A stretch of 22,168 nt of DNA, taken from NCBI GenBank assembly GCA_035289385.1, contig DATDXI010000037.1, positions 1 to 22,168 of the forward strand. The letters run 5' to 3'. The notes beneath the pieces were generated by a model that saw only the letters and a list, made by a program, of their open reading frames with translations, was not told where the DNA came from and searched no databases. The position numbers and the translations under genes were made by a program. The stretch comes from JACOZM01 sp035289385. GTDB lineage: Archaea; Nanobdellota; Nanobdellia; Woesearchaeales; GW2011-AR9. Below are positions 14,685 through 22,079 of this stretch, in pieces; the stretch's first letter is position 1, and every line of letters begins with the position of its first letter.

Positions 14685-15275
14685 ATGATTTTGGTTTTGA
14701 AAGTTGTTAAAGACTTGGGAAAAGATGCCCATGAGGATTTGCACCGCTTAGTCTCCGGCTACATCGCTGCTGATCAGCTGAAAAAAGAATTGGAAGGGAT
14801 AGACCACCATCCAGTGAGCGAGCATAGAAGAAGGATCAGAAAAGCGAAACGGGCCCTGCGCTGGCTGAAGCGGGCTAGCCTGCGCTTTGCGCAAGAAGCA
14901 AAAGTGGTCGTTACAGACTTGGAAAGAGTGGGCAAGATCGGCTTATCTCAGCGCATGGAAGAGATTGACAGGAATTTAGCAAGAAGATTAGATATGCAAT
15001 GGAAAAAGTTTGCTCAGCTTGTTTCTCGCTATGGAGATTCACAAATTGATAGAGATTTTGCTCTCTTAGAAAAGAGTGAGCGTGATCTGGAAGCGATCTT
15101 GCAGTTGAAGTCTACTCAAACAACGCGGGCACAGCAAAATGTCCATCAGCTGATCATGACCTTAGAGAAAGATGCTCAAACCTTGATCACTTGGATTCAA
15201 GGCACGGACGAAATCTTAAAAGAGATCATCAAATTTGAAGAATTCTTGGAACGGGAATCGCTGTTGGCCGCGTGA
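14685..15275 (+). CDS. small helical protein with structured leader
   Basis: Unrecognised protein of about 196 residues from ATG 14685 (MILVLKVVKDLGKDAHEDL). It has no TM segment or signal peptide. The sequence is helical throughout, with a basic stretch (SEHRRRIRKAKRALRWLKRAS, in part) near residues 43-65 and acidic helices to the end (EIIKFEEFLERESLLAA). GGTGAT at 14681-14686 overlaps this ATG, so TTG 14691 or 14697 could be the real start, and GTG 14661 would begin inside the second inverted repeat. It shares the coiled-coil character of the 7283, 11509 and 15916 proteins, but I see no firm similarity. It is divergent from the ribosomal cluster. Confidence 0.75.
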   Translation: MILVLKVVKDLGKDAHEDLHRLVSGYIAADQLKKELEGIDHHPVSEHRRRIRKAKRALRWLKRASLRFAQEAKVVVTDLERVGKIGLSQRMEEIDRNLARRLDMQWKKFAQLVSRYGDSQIDRDFALLEKSERDLEAILQLKSTQTTRAQQNVHQLIMTLEKDAQTLITWIQGTDEILKEIIKFEEFLERESLLAA

Positions 15276-15314
15276 AACATATCTCTACCTCCATCCTTTT
15301 CCCTAGCAAATAGG

Positions 15315-15322
15315 TTTATATA
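15315..15322 (+). promoter_or_regulatory. TATA box of the 15344 operon
   Basis: TTTATATA centred about 26 bases before ATG 15344, giving a leaderless transcript for the two-gene unit. Confidence 0.65.
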
Positions 15323-15343
15323 TCTTCTATCCTTCATTCTCTC

Positions 15344-15916
15344 ATGGACATGAAAAAGAGGATGCTTGTCATAGTTGTACTGATATCTGCTTTTTTTCTC
15401 GCTTCCTGCAGCTCCAACAGTTCTTCTGGCCCATTCAACTTTGGCAGCAAAGCAGATAGTGTGATTTCCGCATTAGCCACCTTCAGCTCCAGCCTCTGCA
15501 ACCTCAGTGAAGACGAAATGACGGCAATTACCCGCTTCCTCATCGCTTTCCTCACTTTTATCGTTCTCAATTCTGTCGTGATGATGATCGGAGAAAAACA
15601 TGGCCACAGCTGGCTGAACAAGAGCGAGAAAGGATTCCCTTCGGCAGCGGGCTTAGGGATTTCCATCTTCGTTGCCATCGTAACATTCATTTTCCTTCCG
15701 GAAAGTATCTTAAGCTTTATCGGAAGCTCTTATGCCGCCATCATCGGCTGGGTTTTAGTCTGGGCTCCCTTAGTTGGAGGAATTTACCTTTGGATCAGGC
15801 TGAAAGAAAATCTGGGAAAATTTCATTGGCTGCTCTTGGCCCTAGTCTGTATAGGACTAGCCATCATCTATGGCTATGGCGCTATAACCTTTCATGACTT
15901 TGGAGGGGTCTGCTGA
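15344..15916 (+). CDS. 4-TM membrane lipoprotein, module A
   Basis: 190 residues. The signal peptide MDMKKRMLVIVVLISAFFLA ends in lipobox LASC with Cys22 and then a Ser-rich linker. Four hydrophobic segments follow near residues 60-85, 103-120, 122-150 and 160-185. A lipidated N-terminus on a polytopic protein is unusual. The protein has the same architecture and similar segment sequence as the one at 18216: LSEDEMTAITRFLIAFLTF against LSDQTVILSLMRILIWLLTF, and a shared final G-A-I-x-F-H. The stop overlaps the next start by one base (TGATG), so translation is coupled. It is likely a membrane partner of the coiled-coil protein encoded next. Function unknown. Confidence 0.8.
   Translation: MDMKKRMLVIVVLISAFFLASCSSNSSSGPFNFGSKADSVISALATFSSSLCNLSEDEMTAITRFLIAFLTFIVLNSVVMMIGEKHGHSWLNKSEKGFPSAAGLGISIFVAIVTFIFLPESILSFIGSSYAAIIGWVLVWAPLVGGIYLWIRLKENLGKFHWLLLALVCIGLAIIYGYGAITFHDFGGVC
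15902..15906 (+). promoter_or_regulatory. Shine-Dalgarno GGAGG for the coupled gene
   Basis: GGAGG inside the last codons of the upstream gene, 9 bases before ATG 15916. Supports coupled translation at the TGATG overlap. Confidence 0.65.
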
Positions 15917-16857
15917 TGGTTTTTGAATTAGGTCTGGGAACAGCTGTCGTCTGGGCTTTCCGTTCCGGATTAGCTGTAGCTACCATAGGTGGAGGCTTAG
16001 CTGTCGTCAAAGCGATCGGTTCTTTCCGTAAAGGGGATAGTGATGACAGCAGCTATGGCAGAGATGAGCGATACTCTGCTGATGAACGCCATGAACGTCG
16101 GGTAAAAGATGATCCTGCGTTAACCGCAGAACTGCAGCAGGAAGGAAAGCAAGTCTTTGCTGACCTGCTGGGCAAAGAAGTGGAAGAGCAGGAAATGGGT
16201 AAAGTACTAGCTGGACTGAAAGAAGATTTCAAGCAGCTTGTTCCTTTAGTAGAAGAGATACGGAAGAAAGGCTTTGAGAATGAAAATGAGTATAAATCAT
16301 TCCTTGCCCTGCTTCGCCATTTTTATGACCTTATCCTTACGGCAGAGAAGCATTTCAGCAAGGCGAGTGCAGAAAATACCTTATTAGCGCGCGATTTTGA
16401 AAAATTCAAGAAAGAGATCGAGCAGAAATTGGAAGAAGGCCATTCCTTAAGATCAGATCTGAAGCAGCTTACAGAAGATAAGAAAAAGATCGATGAAGAA
16501 TTTTCTCATCTTCGTACGGGAATCTTAGCCCTTCACGCAAGGTTTCAGGATAAGGAAATAAATGATATTCTTTCAAAGATAGCTGGCATCGATAAGGAAG
16601 GGCATCTTCCATTAAAAGCGAATGAAAAGCTCCCTAGCTGGAAAAAATCGTTAACAGATTATCTGCATGACTTCGAACAACGCGGATTAAAACCAATGTC
16701 CGACAACAGAAGGCCTTCTCTAAGGACAGCGATGGAAGCCCATGAAAAGATGCTATTACTTCATGAAGATTTTGCCCGCGAATTGCAACGTGTTCGAGCA
16801 GCAGCAGAAGTTGCCGTAGAAAAACCTACTGCAGAACAGGCAGCAAAAGCAGCGTGA
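15916..16857 (+). CDS. single-TM coiled-coil protein, module A
   Basis: Unrecognised 313-residue protein. Residues 5-35 are one or two hydrophobic Gly/Ala-rich segments (ELGLGTAVVWAF, LAVATIGGGLAVVKAIG). A charged, Ser/Asp/Arg-rich linker (DSDDSSYGRDERYSADERHE) spans about 41-60, then helices and coiled coil from about 75 to 295 (FEKFKKEIEQKLEEG, SDLKQLTEDKKKIDEEF). The end is Ala/Glu-rich. Basic residues after the anchor suggest a cytoplasmic coiled coil. The overlap with the 4-TM lipoprotein gene predicts a two-protein complex at the membrane. The layout resembles the 11509 protein. Confidence 0.8.
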   Translation: MVFELGLGTAVVWAFRSGLAVATIGGGLAVVKAIGSFRKGDSDDSSYGRDERYSADERHERRVKDDPALTAELQQEGKQVFADLLGKEVEEQEMGKVLAGLKEDFKQLVPLVEEIRKKGFENENEYKSFLALLRHFYDLILTAEKHFSKASAENTLLARDFEKFKKEIEQKLEEGHSLRSDLKQLTEDKKKIDEEFSHLRTGILALHARFQDKEINDILSKIAGIDKEGHLPLKANEKLPSWKKSLTDYLHDFEQRGLKPMSDNRRPSLRTAMEAHEKMLLLHEDFARELQRVRAAAEVAVEKPTAEQAAKAA

Positions 16858-16900
16858 TTCTAAAAATGTATTTGTTTAGCTTTAAGAGGCTTCATCTTCA

Positions 16901-16933
16901 GTGACCTGCAAACAAGCTCACTTGTTCGCTTGC
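16901..16933 (+). repeat. hairpin repeat, copy 2 (edge of GC-rich block)
   Basis: Begins GTGACCTGC like copy 1 (13877-13910, minus) and folds as AACAAG-CTCA-CTTGTT, ending GCTTGC. Stem bases differ from copy 1 yet pairing is kept. It stands where AT-rich coding sequence gives way to the GC-rich block. Confidence 0.6.
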
Positions 16934-17060
16934 TAGAGGCACTGCCGATAGGAGTGACACAGACAAGAGAGAAGGCTTTCATTTCTGGAGACATAAAGTC
17001 TTATAGGAATACATTCTCTCCGCTCTAACGCATCTTGGGGAATGGCACTTAAGATAATCT

Positions 17061-17672
17061 TTGGATGCGGCGAGAATCGCGGTTCGTGATCTGGCCGCAT
17101 GCCAATCGCGGTTTGCTTCTCTCGCCGAGGCATATGGACCTCCTCCGGACCGGACCAATGGAAGCCTTAATAAACTTGCTGCGCATAATGGTACTGTGCA
17201 TACTGAAACTAAAGAGATCCAAGACACACACGAGGAATTGTTACAAATGCGTACCCACTACGCTGACTGGCGCGCGGCTCTGAAAGTGCTCGGCATCACC
17301 AGAGACGAGGTGCCGGAAAAGTTTCAAGTGAGTATGTATGACCCCAGGCCATATCGTATAGTCGAGCGCGCATTGTACCAGTTTCTCTGCGGCTACCTTC
17401 TCCCCGATAGAGGAGTGGATGATCGACCTCGAGCTTTGAGTGATTACCCATACGTGGGACTGGAGATGCTCGCTAAGGAGATTGATGTGGTTCGTCAAAC
17501 GAACCCAGAGCTTCCAGCGCTGTCAAAACATCACGTAGAGGGCTTGATTCACGGGGAAGGCTACCGCTCACTTGCCTTCAGTGATGGTGAACGTGCCTTG
17601 CTTCGAGAGGTTCTAGCGAGATTGGCGCGGGGTGTTGAAGTTTCTGAGGATCTGGATAAAATCCTTGACTGA
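17061..17672 (+). CDS. unknown protein in GC-rich foreign block
   Basis: Open frame of 203 codons, TTG at 17061 being the first possible start; no Shine-Dalgarno site or TATA box supports it, and the first in-frame ATG is residue 63. The product looks like a soluble mixed helical protein (THEELLQMRTHYADWRAALKVLG; FSDGERALLREVLARLARGV near the end). I recognise no family. Base composition is unlike the neighbours: the lines at 17101 and 17401 have 37 and 32 G+C of 60, against 20 of 60 at 12181 in the coiled-coil gene. The frame continues open for 56 codons after its TGA stop, to TAA at 17841-17843. It may be a transferred gene, a broken 5' or 3' remnant, or a chance frame in GC-rich DNA. Confidence 0.45.
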   Translation: MDAARIAVRDLAACQSRFASLAEAYGPPPDRTNGSLNKLAAHNGTVHTETKEIQDTHEELLQMRTHYADWRAALKVLGITRDEVPEKFQVSMYDPRPYRIVERALYQFLCGYLLPDRGVDDRPRALSDYPYVGLEMLAKEIDVVRQTNPELPALSKHHVEGLIHGEGYRSLAFSDGERALLREVLARLARGVEVSEDLDKILD

Positions 17673-17804
17673 ATACGGACAAGGAAAAATTTCAATGGAA
17701 CGCGAGCCGTAGTTATCATCGACCAGCTTCCGCTTGAATCCGAAGGATTTAATCTGGGTGTTTTCCTTGAGCGAATCGGATGGAGCGGGACGGCGCCTGC
17801 AAGA

Positions 17805-18077
17805 CTAGTGCATCCCTTCATCCTCTGCGCGCAGGTGAGATAATTCATCTAATTTATGATCTCGTACCTCGGCTAACGCATCAGCTAAGTTTGGTGCTCC
17901 AGGGATCTCTCGTCCAACGTACAACCCCACTATCGGTGAGTCTGGTCTAACTCTTCCATCAATGACTGCTGGTCCAAAACGAATACTCGCTTCTGCTCCT
18001 GCTAGCTCATCATTAAGCGCATTATACCTTACCCCGGCAACACTTTCCAAATTCCTTGCAAAATAAAAATCACTCAT
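17805..18077 (-). CDS. small unknown protein with archaeal expression signals
   Basis: 90 residues, starting MSDFYFARNLESVAGVRYNA. ATG 18077 is supported by a good Shine-Dalgarno site (GAGGTGA, 18082-18088) and a TATA box at 18113-18120, so it is probably a live gene even though it sits in the GC-rich block. The product has a Gly/Ala/Val-rich middle (SIRFGPAVIDGRVRPDSPIV) and an acidic helical end (LADALAEVRDHKLDELSHL). There is no signal peptide or TM segment. Its 3' end overlaps the open extension of the plus-strand frame. I recognise no family. Confidence 0.65.
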   Translation of the reverse strand: MSDFYFARNLESVAGVRYNALNDELAGAEASIRFGPAVIDGRVRPDSPIVGLYVGREIPGAPNLADALAEVRDHKLDELSHLRAEDEGMH

Positions 18078-18081
18078 GTTT

Positions 18082-18088
18082 TCACCTC
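18082..18088 (-). promoter_or_regulatory. Shine-Dalgarno GAGGTGA
   Basis: Minus-strand GAGGTGA with 4 bases to ATG 18077. Decides the start of the small unknown gene. Confidence 0.65.
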
Positions 18089-18112
18089 GAACGAGCAGAG
18101 CAAAAGGTGGGG

Positions 18113-18120
18113 TATATAAA
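18113..18120 (-). promoter_or_regulatory. TATA box of the 18077 gene
   Basis: TTTATATA on the minus strand, 39 bases before ATG 18077, leaving a short leader that includes the Shine-Dalgarno site. Confidence 0.55.
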
Positions 18121-18186
18121 GCTAATTATACTCTATTCAATAATAAAAATCAGTACATTCGTAAGCTATTTTTGACGGAGAAGATT

Positions 18187-18193
18187 TTATAAA
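18187..18193 (+). promoter_or_regulatory. TATA box of the 18216 operon
   Basis: TTATAAA within ATTTTATAAATA, centred 26 bases before ATG 18216. Confidence 0.65.
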
Positions 18194-18215
18194 TACCGAA
18201 ACTCTCCTTCAGAAG

Positions 18216-18743
18216 ATGATCAAAAGAGGAATGAAGATATTACCCTTGCTCAGCATGCTCATCACTCTCCCCCTTGTTGCCGCTAATCCCGTTGACACGT
18301 TCCGAGGATTGAGTAGCAAGATCATCCAATTTGGCAACTTAAATTTCTTAGGCTTGTCCGATCAAACTGTAATACTTTCTTTGATGCGCATCCTGATCTG
18401 GCTGTTGACCTTCACACTATTCTTTGCCGTAACGTCCAATGAGCATATCATCAAAATTTTCAACAGGAAATATGCTACGGTCATCAGCTTAGTTCTAGCC
18501 ACCATCGTAGCCTTGTTCTTCGCTGATAATTTATTATTATTAGTCGGAGGAGGCGCAGCTGCTATCGTCGCTTTTATCTTGATCGGCGGTCCTGTCGTTG
18601 CCGTTGGTTATCTATTATGGAAAATACCTGGTCATGACCATGAAGAGCATGCTGGCCATGTCTTTCTTAAATTATGCTTATGTGTTTTTTTATTATGGAT
18701 CTTGGGAGCGATCAAATTCCACTTGCTCCAATTGGGAGGATAA
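18216..18743 (+). CDS. 4-TM membrane protein, module B
   Basis: 175 residues, paralogous in layout to the protein at 15344. Signal peptide MIKRGMKILPLLSMLITLPL ends VAANP, without a lipobox cysteine. A short linker (LSSKIIQFGNLNFLGLSDQ) leads to four hydrophobic segments near residues 55-76, 86-106, 108-135 and 148-170. A His/Asp-rich loop (PGHDHEEHAGH, about 138-148) separates the last two and could bind metal (inference). Leaderless start at ATG 18216 from the TATA box 26 bases upstream. The stop codon TAA directly abuts the ATG of the 45-residue protein. It probably forms the membrane core of a complex with the anchored proteins downstream. Function unknown. Confidence 0.8.
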   Translation: MIKRGMKILPLLSMLITLPLVAANPVDTFRGLSSKIIQFGNLNFLGLSDQTVILSLMRILIWLLTFTLFFAVTSNEHIIKIFNRKYATVISLVLATIVALFFADNLLLLVGGGAAAIVAFILIGGPVVAVGYLLWKIPGHDHEEHAGHVFLKLCLCVFLLWILGAIKFHLLQLGG

Positions 18744-18881
18744 ATGGACTATAGCCTTTTCTTCATTGACCATGCCGTACAATTTCTCGATCTGGCGATG
18801 AGTGCGGTCATCATCCTTATTGTTTGGTATGGCTTCAAGCTTGCTGCCCGATTACTTTCTAAACAAAGTTCCGGACATTGA
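18744..18881 (+). CDS. 45-residue single-TM microprotein
   Basis: Starts at the base after the preceding stop codon (TAA-ATG) with Shine-Dalgarno GGAGGA at 18735-18740, so it is translationally coupled. It reads MDYSLFFIDHAVQFLDLAMS, then hydrophobic AVIILIVWYGFKLAARLL, then a polar tail. The stretch from FLDLAM onward matches the TM anchor of the 899-residue protein at 19346 (FLDIAMALVMILIIYYLLRL) at 12 of 27 aligned positions, several others being conservative. It therefore looks like the anchor segment of that protein without its outer domain, perhaps a packing partner in the same membrane complex. Confidence 0.75.
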   Translation: MDYSLFFIDHAVQFLDLAMSAVIILIVWYGFKLAARLLSKQSSGH

Positions 18882-19134
18882 GATAGATTCTTCAGATAAC
18901 TTTAACAAATTTTTGACAGTAACTTCATGTTCTAGACACAGCTTGTTTTCTTAAAATATAGTGTACATAAATATAACTTTTCTTTATGAAAACAGATAAA
19001 TAAAATATTTAAAAATTAATTTTACTTTTAAAAATACCACTTTTAATATCATTTTACTCTAAAAAGAATATAAAAACAATATAATAAATAATAAAGAAAT
19101 GTTTATATACTCAAAATGGTTCATCCTCCTCATA
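18882..19134. other. AT-rich intergenic region with promoter
   Basis: 253 bases, extremely AT-rich from about 18945 to 19110. It contains GATAACTTTA at 18895-18904, a BRE/TATA-like copy of the core before the 7283 and 8557 genes. The TATA box of the winged-helix gene (TTTATATA, 19102-19109) lies at its right end. I see no ORF or tRNA. Confidence 0.5.
19102..19109 (+). promoter_or_regulatory. TATA box of winged-helix/rod operon
   Basis: TTTATATA centred about 29 bases before ATG 19135. Supports that start over ATG 19099, which lies before the TATA box. Confidence 0.6.
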
Positions 19135-19356
19135 ATGAAGCGCTTAGACCATTCTCCTACGTTGACGACAATCTTGCGCGTAGAAGCTGTCCTGAAACAA
19201 GCCAAAGAACCGTTGCGCATCGCAGAAATCAAAAGGCGATTGCCCAAGCAAGTCAACCATTATACGATAAAGAGAATCCTGCAATATCTGGAAGAGAGCA
19301 AAAAGATTTCTTTTAGCTTAAAAGGAATTTCATGGAGGTTTGATTATGGCAGTTGA
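19135..19356 (+). CDS. small winged-helix DNA-binding protein
   Basis: 73 residues from ATG 19135 (MKRLDHSPTLTTILRVEAVL). The pattern is three helices (ILRVEAVLKQA; RIAEIKRRLP; HYTIKRILQYLEESKKI) followed by a wing (SFSLKGISWRF), typical of a stand-alone winged-helix regulator. It resembles the protein at 4465-4668. Its last 11 bases overlap the start of the large anchored protein, so the two are coupled. A regulator coupled to a surface-protein gene suggests it controls this operon (inference). Confidence 0.75.
   Translation: MKRLDHSPTLTTILRVEAVLKQAKEPLRIAEIKRRLPKQVNHYTIKRILQYLEESKKISFSLKGISWRFDYGS
19334..19338 (+). promoter_or_regulatory. Shine-Dalgarno GGAGG
   Basis: GGAGG with 7 bases to ATG 19346, inside the winged-helix gene. 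It selects ATG 19346 over TTG 19340. Confidence 0.65.
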
Positions 19357-22045
19357 TCTCACTTCCTGGACGGTAAGCTCTGTTCTCGATTTTTTAGACA
19401 TAGCTATGGCTTTAGTTATGATTCTGATCATCTATTATTTGTTACGCTTACTCTTAACACTATTCAAAAGCTTCAAATTCCCCAGCTTTGGTGGAGGAGA
19501 CGGTGGAAGCCGTGGATATCCTGGTGGAAGTTATGAACGTTCTGATGGAAATTCTGAAAGAGGGAGTAGAGAACGAAGCAGCAGTTCCGATGAAGGCAAA
19601 GGCAGCCGTGATACACCAAAAGAAGAGCCGAAACTAGCAAGAGTTTACGGCAGCATCGTCAATCAAGGAGGAGCAAAACTCATCAGTAAAGTAACGTTGA
19701 AGAAAGATGGAAAAGTGGTCATTGAAGCAAATTTTAATGGCGCCTACCAATTCATTAACTTAGTGCCGGGAGATTATGATGTTACTTCTCGTCCAGCGGA
19801 AAATAAGTATGCGACAAAGCAGGAAGTGTTCAAGCTGGCAGGAGACGAATTAAAGCGCCATGACTTTATCCATGAAGAAAGCCAAGAGCCAAAGATATTT
19901 GGTATAGTAACGGATCATGATGGCATCCCCCTCTTCAGCAAGATAACGTTGCTTCAGGGAGATCGCGAGATCATTTCAAAAGAAACCACGGCAGAAGGGA
20001 AATATGAGGTTAAAGAAGAATTGAAACAACTGCCTGCAGGAACGTATAAACTTCGTTCAGAGCCAAGTGATGCTCTCTTTGACACGATCGAAGAAGATAC
20101 AATTGCTTGGGATGCAATAAAAAGTATTGAAGTGAATTTTAAACATGTCAAAACACGACACATTAAACTCAGCGGCAGCATCGGTGATGAAGAAGGAAAT
20201 TCTCTAGGCTGTAAGAGCAAGATAACCTTGTATAAGAACGTGAACAATGCCTGGGAACTTGTTGCTCAGATCAAGGTCAAAGACTATTATGAATTCCCTG
20301 ATTTAGGGAGTGATAATTACAAAGTTGTTTCTAATCCTCTGGATGATAAGCTCCCTATCAAATTCAAAGAGCAGGAACATGAAGTCAGCTTATTTGTCAA
20401 AGATGTCACGCAAGATTTCCGACATAAGCGAGAAGAAACAAGCTTAGCTGTTTTACTGGGAAAAATTTCAGATACCTCGGGAAACGATTTAGGCTGTGAA
20501 ACGGAGATAAAAGTTTTCCAGATAAATGAAGATGGTGAAGAGATTCCTGCAACAACCGTTATTATTATTGCAGAGAATACTTATGAAATTCCAAGGCTTC
20601 ACATGGGCCGATATAAAGTGAGTTCCACGCCAGCATCAAACGCCTTCTTGCCCATAGGAGTGGACAGCGATGTTATCATCACAATAGACAGTACCGTAAA
20701 AGAATATGACTTTCAGCATCCTTTACGGACAGTAATTCCCGCAAGAATACGAATCAATGCCTACGCGGATAAAAAACCAATAAAAAGTTCCATCCAGCTG
20801 TTGCATGACGGACAGCCTTATGGTGATCCAGTAGAAACAAATCCTGACAAAGATCCTGGCTATGAATTTGTTGGTGTTGCCGTAGGAAAATACCGTGTTA
20901 TCTCAACGTATCAAGGGCAAGTGAAAGAAAGTGAAGAGTTTAACATCTTTCCTGCCGATAGTAAAGATATTATCATCATCCATGACAGCGAAGCTCAAGT
21001 GACAACGCTTATCGTAAAGGTCATACGACGCGCCGACGGCAAGTCTATACCTGCAACATTAGTCGTGGAGAAAGATGGAAAAGAGCAGAAATATGATGTG
21101 CAAGGCGGAGCCACCTTTGACCCTATCGATGCCGGGAAGTATAAGATAACGTCTATCCCCCATGATGCAGACAATCCTCAATTTGCCGAATTGGTGGAAA
21201 AAGTTACTTTGACAGCAGGAAAAGTGAAAGTCATCTGGTTCATCCATGGAGATGGCTCTTCCATTGCCTCATCGAAGAGCGGCTTCCTTTTCGAAACAGC
21301 TGATTTTTTGGAAGTACGCTTCCTTCCTATCCTCCGGCATCAGCTAGAAGTACAGGAAAACGTAGATCAACCAGGAGCTGAGGCGGTTGATCTTTCGGAT
21401 GTTCGGAGGATGATCGGAGAGATCAAAAGAAAGCTGGATAAAGCTATCATCATTGCCGAAGAAGCATTCAAGCGCTTCCCGCCGCAAGATGAAGAAGACC
21501 ACCAACTGATCATGAAGCCGCTAAGAAAAATTTACACGCTGAGACAGCTTCTTGATGATAAGAAACGGTATGGATTGAAAGGATTAGAAGGAGACGACTA
21601 TCTCGCTCTGAAATTAAAAGAAGTCATGAAGATGTTTGAAGGGTTCAGCAAAGGCCTTCATCATCCGGAAGCTTTCGCTGACAAAGTGATGGGGATCATC
21701 AAAGGGGATAGGGAAGGAAAAGCTATCAGCGGCGGTTTAGAATTATTCCCCGAAGGGATAACGCCAAAACAATACTTTGAACAGCGCAAACAAGAGAATG
21801 CCCAGCTGCGGAGAAAGCCCATCAAAATAATGGAATATAATAGGATAGCAAAATATAACTCCCTTATTATTCAATGGAAAGCCGCGCAAGAAGCTGGAGA
21901 TACGGCAAAGGCAGACAAGTTCAGGAGAAAGATGAATGATATCCTTATCACTGTAAAAAAGCTAGAGGTCAAGAAAGCAGAACGAAGAAATGATACTGCT
22001 GCGGTCAGACGATTAAAAGCTGAAATTAAAAAGTTAGAAAAATAG
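19346..22045 (+). CDS. anchored rod protein with six carboxypeptidase-regulatory-like repeats
   Basis: 899 residues from ATG 19346 (MAVDLTSWTV). A TM anchor covers about residues 14-42. A Gly/Ser/Arg/Glu-rich flexible linker runs to about residue 95. Six beta-sandwich repeats of about 85-95 residues follow, at roughly 96-178, 182-268, 273-360, 366-460, 464-546 and 551-635. Each carries a late signature G-x-Y-x-V-x-S-x-P: PGDYDVTSRP, AGTYKLRSEP, SDNYKVVSNP, MGRYKVSSTP, VGKYRVISTY, AGKYKITSIP. This is the CarboxypepD_reg/prealbumin-like fold, common in surface stalks. Residues 640-899 switch to helices, very Lys/Glu-rich at the end. A Lys-rich helical tip on a beta stalk is unusual and could be the binding or assembly part. 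Orientation is uncertain because the Arg/Lys after the anchor would favour a cytoplasmic stalk. Confidence 0.8.
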   Translation: MAVDLTSWTVSSVLDFLDIAMALVMILIIYYLLRLLLTLFKSFKFPSFGGGDGGSRGYPGGSYERSDGNSERGSRERSSSSDEGKGSRDTPKEEPKLARVYGSIVNQGGAKLISKVTLKKDGKVVIEANFNGAYQFINLVPGDYDVTSRPAENKYATKQEVFKLAGDELKRHDFIHEESQEPKIFGIVTDHDGIPLFSKITLLQGDREIISKETTAEGKYEVKEELKQLPAGTYKLRSEPSDALFDTIEEDTIAWDAIKSIEVNFKHVKTRHIKLSGSIGDEEGNSLGCKSKITLYKNVNNAWELVAQIKVKDYYEFPDLGSDNYKVVSNPLDDKLPIKFKEQEHEVSLFVKDVTQDFRHKREETSLAVLLGKISDTSGNDLGCETEIKVFQINEDGEEIPATTVIIIAENTYEIPRLHMGRYKVSSTPASNAFLPIGVDSDVIITIDSTVKEYDFQHPLRTVIPARIRINAYADKKPIKSSIQLLHDGQPYGDPVETNPDKDPGYEFVGVAVGKYRVISTYQGQVKESEEFNIFPADSKDIIIIHDSEAQVTTLIVKVIRRADGKSIPATLVVEKDGKEQKYDVQGGATFDPIDAGKYKITSIPHDADNPQFAELVEKVTLTAGKVKVIWFIHGDGSSIASSKSGFLFETADFLEVRFLPILRHQLEVQENVDQPGAEAVDLSDVRRMIGEIKRKLDKAIIIAEEAFKRFPPQDEEDHQLIMKPLRKIYTLRQLLDDKKRYGLKGLEGDDYLALKLKEVMKMFEGFSKGLHHPEAFADKVMGIIKGDREGKAISGGLELFPEGITPKQYFEQRKQENAQLRRKPIKIMEYNRIAKYNSLIIQWKAAQEAGDTAKADKFRRKMNDILITVKKLEVKKAERRNDTAAVRRLKAEIKKLEK

Positions 22046-22079
22046 TCTATAAACATTTCAAAAATAAACAAGATAATAT

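Noticed and set aside
17561..17848. 95-codon minus-strand frame in the GC-rich block
   Set aside because: Overlaps two better candidates, is Ser/Arg-rich low-quality sequence, and lacks a Shine-Dalgarno site.
15344..18881. Possible type IV secretion or pilin (VirB2-like) components
   Set aside because: Signal peptide and small TM size are suggestive, but there are four spans instead of two and no ATPase or class III prepilin site nearby.
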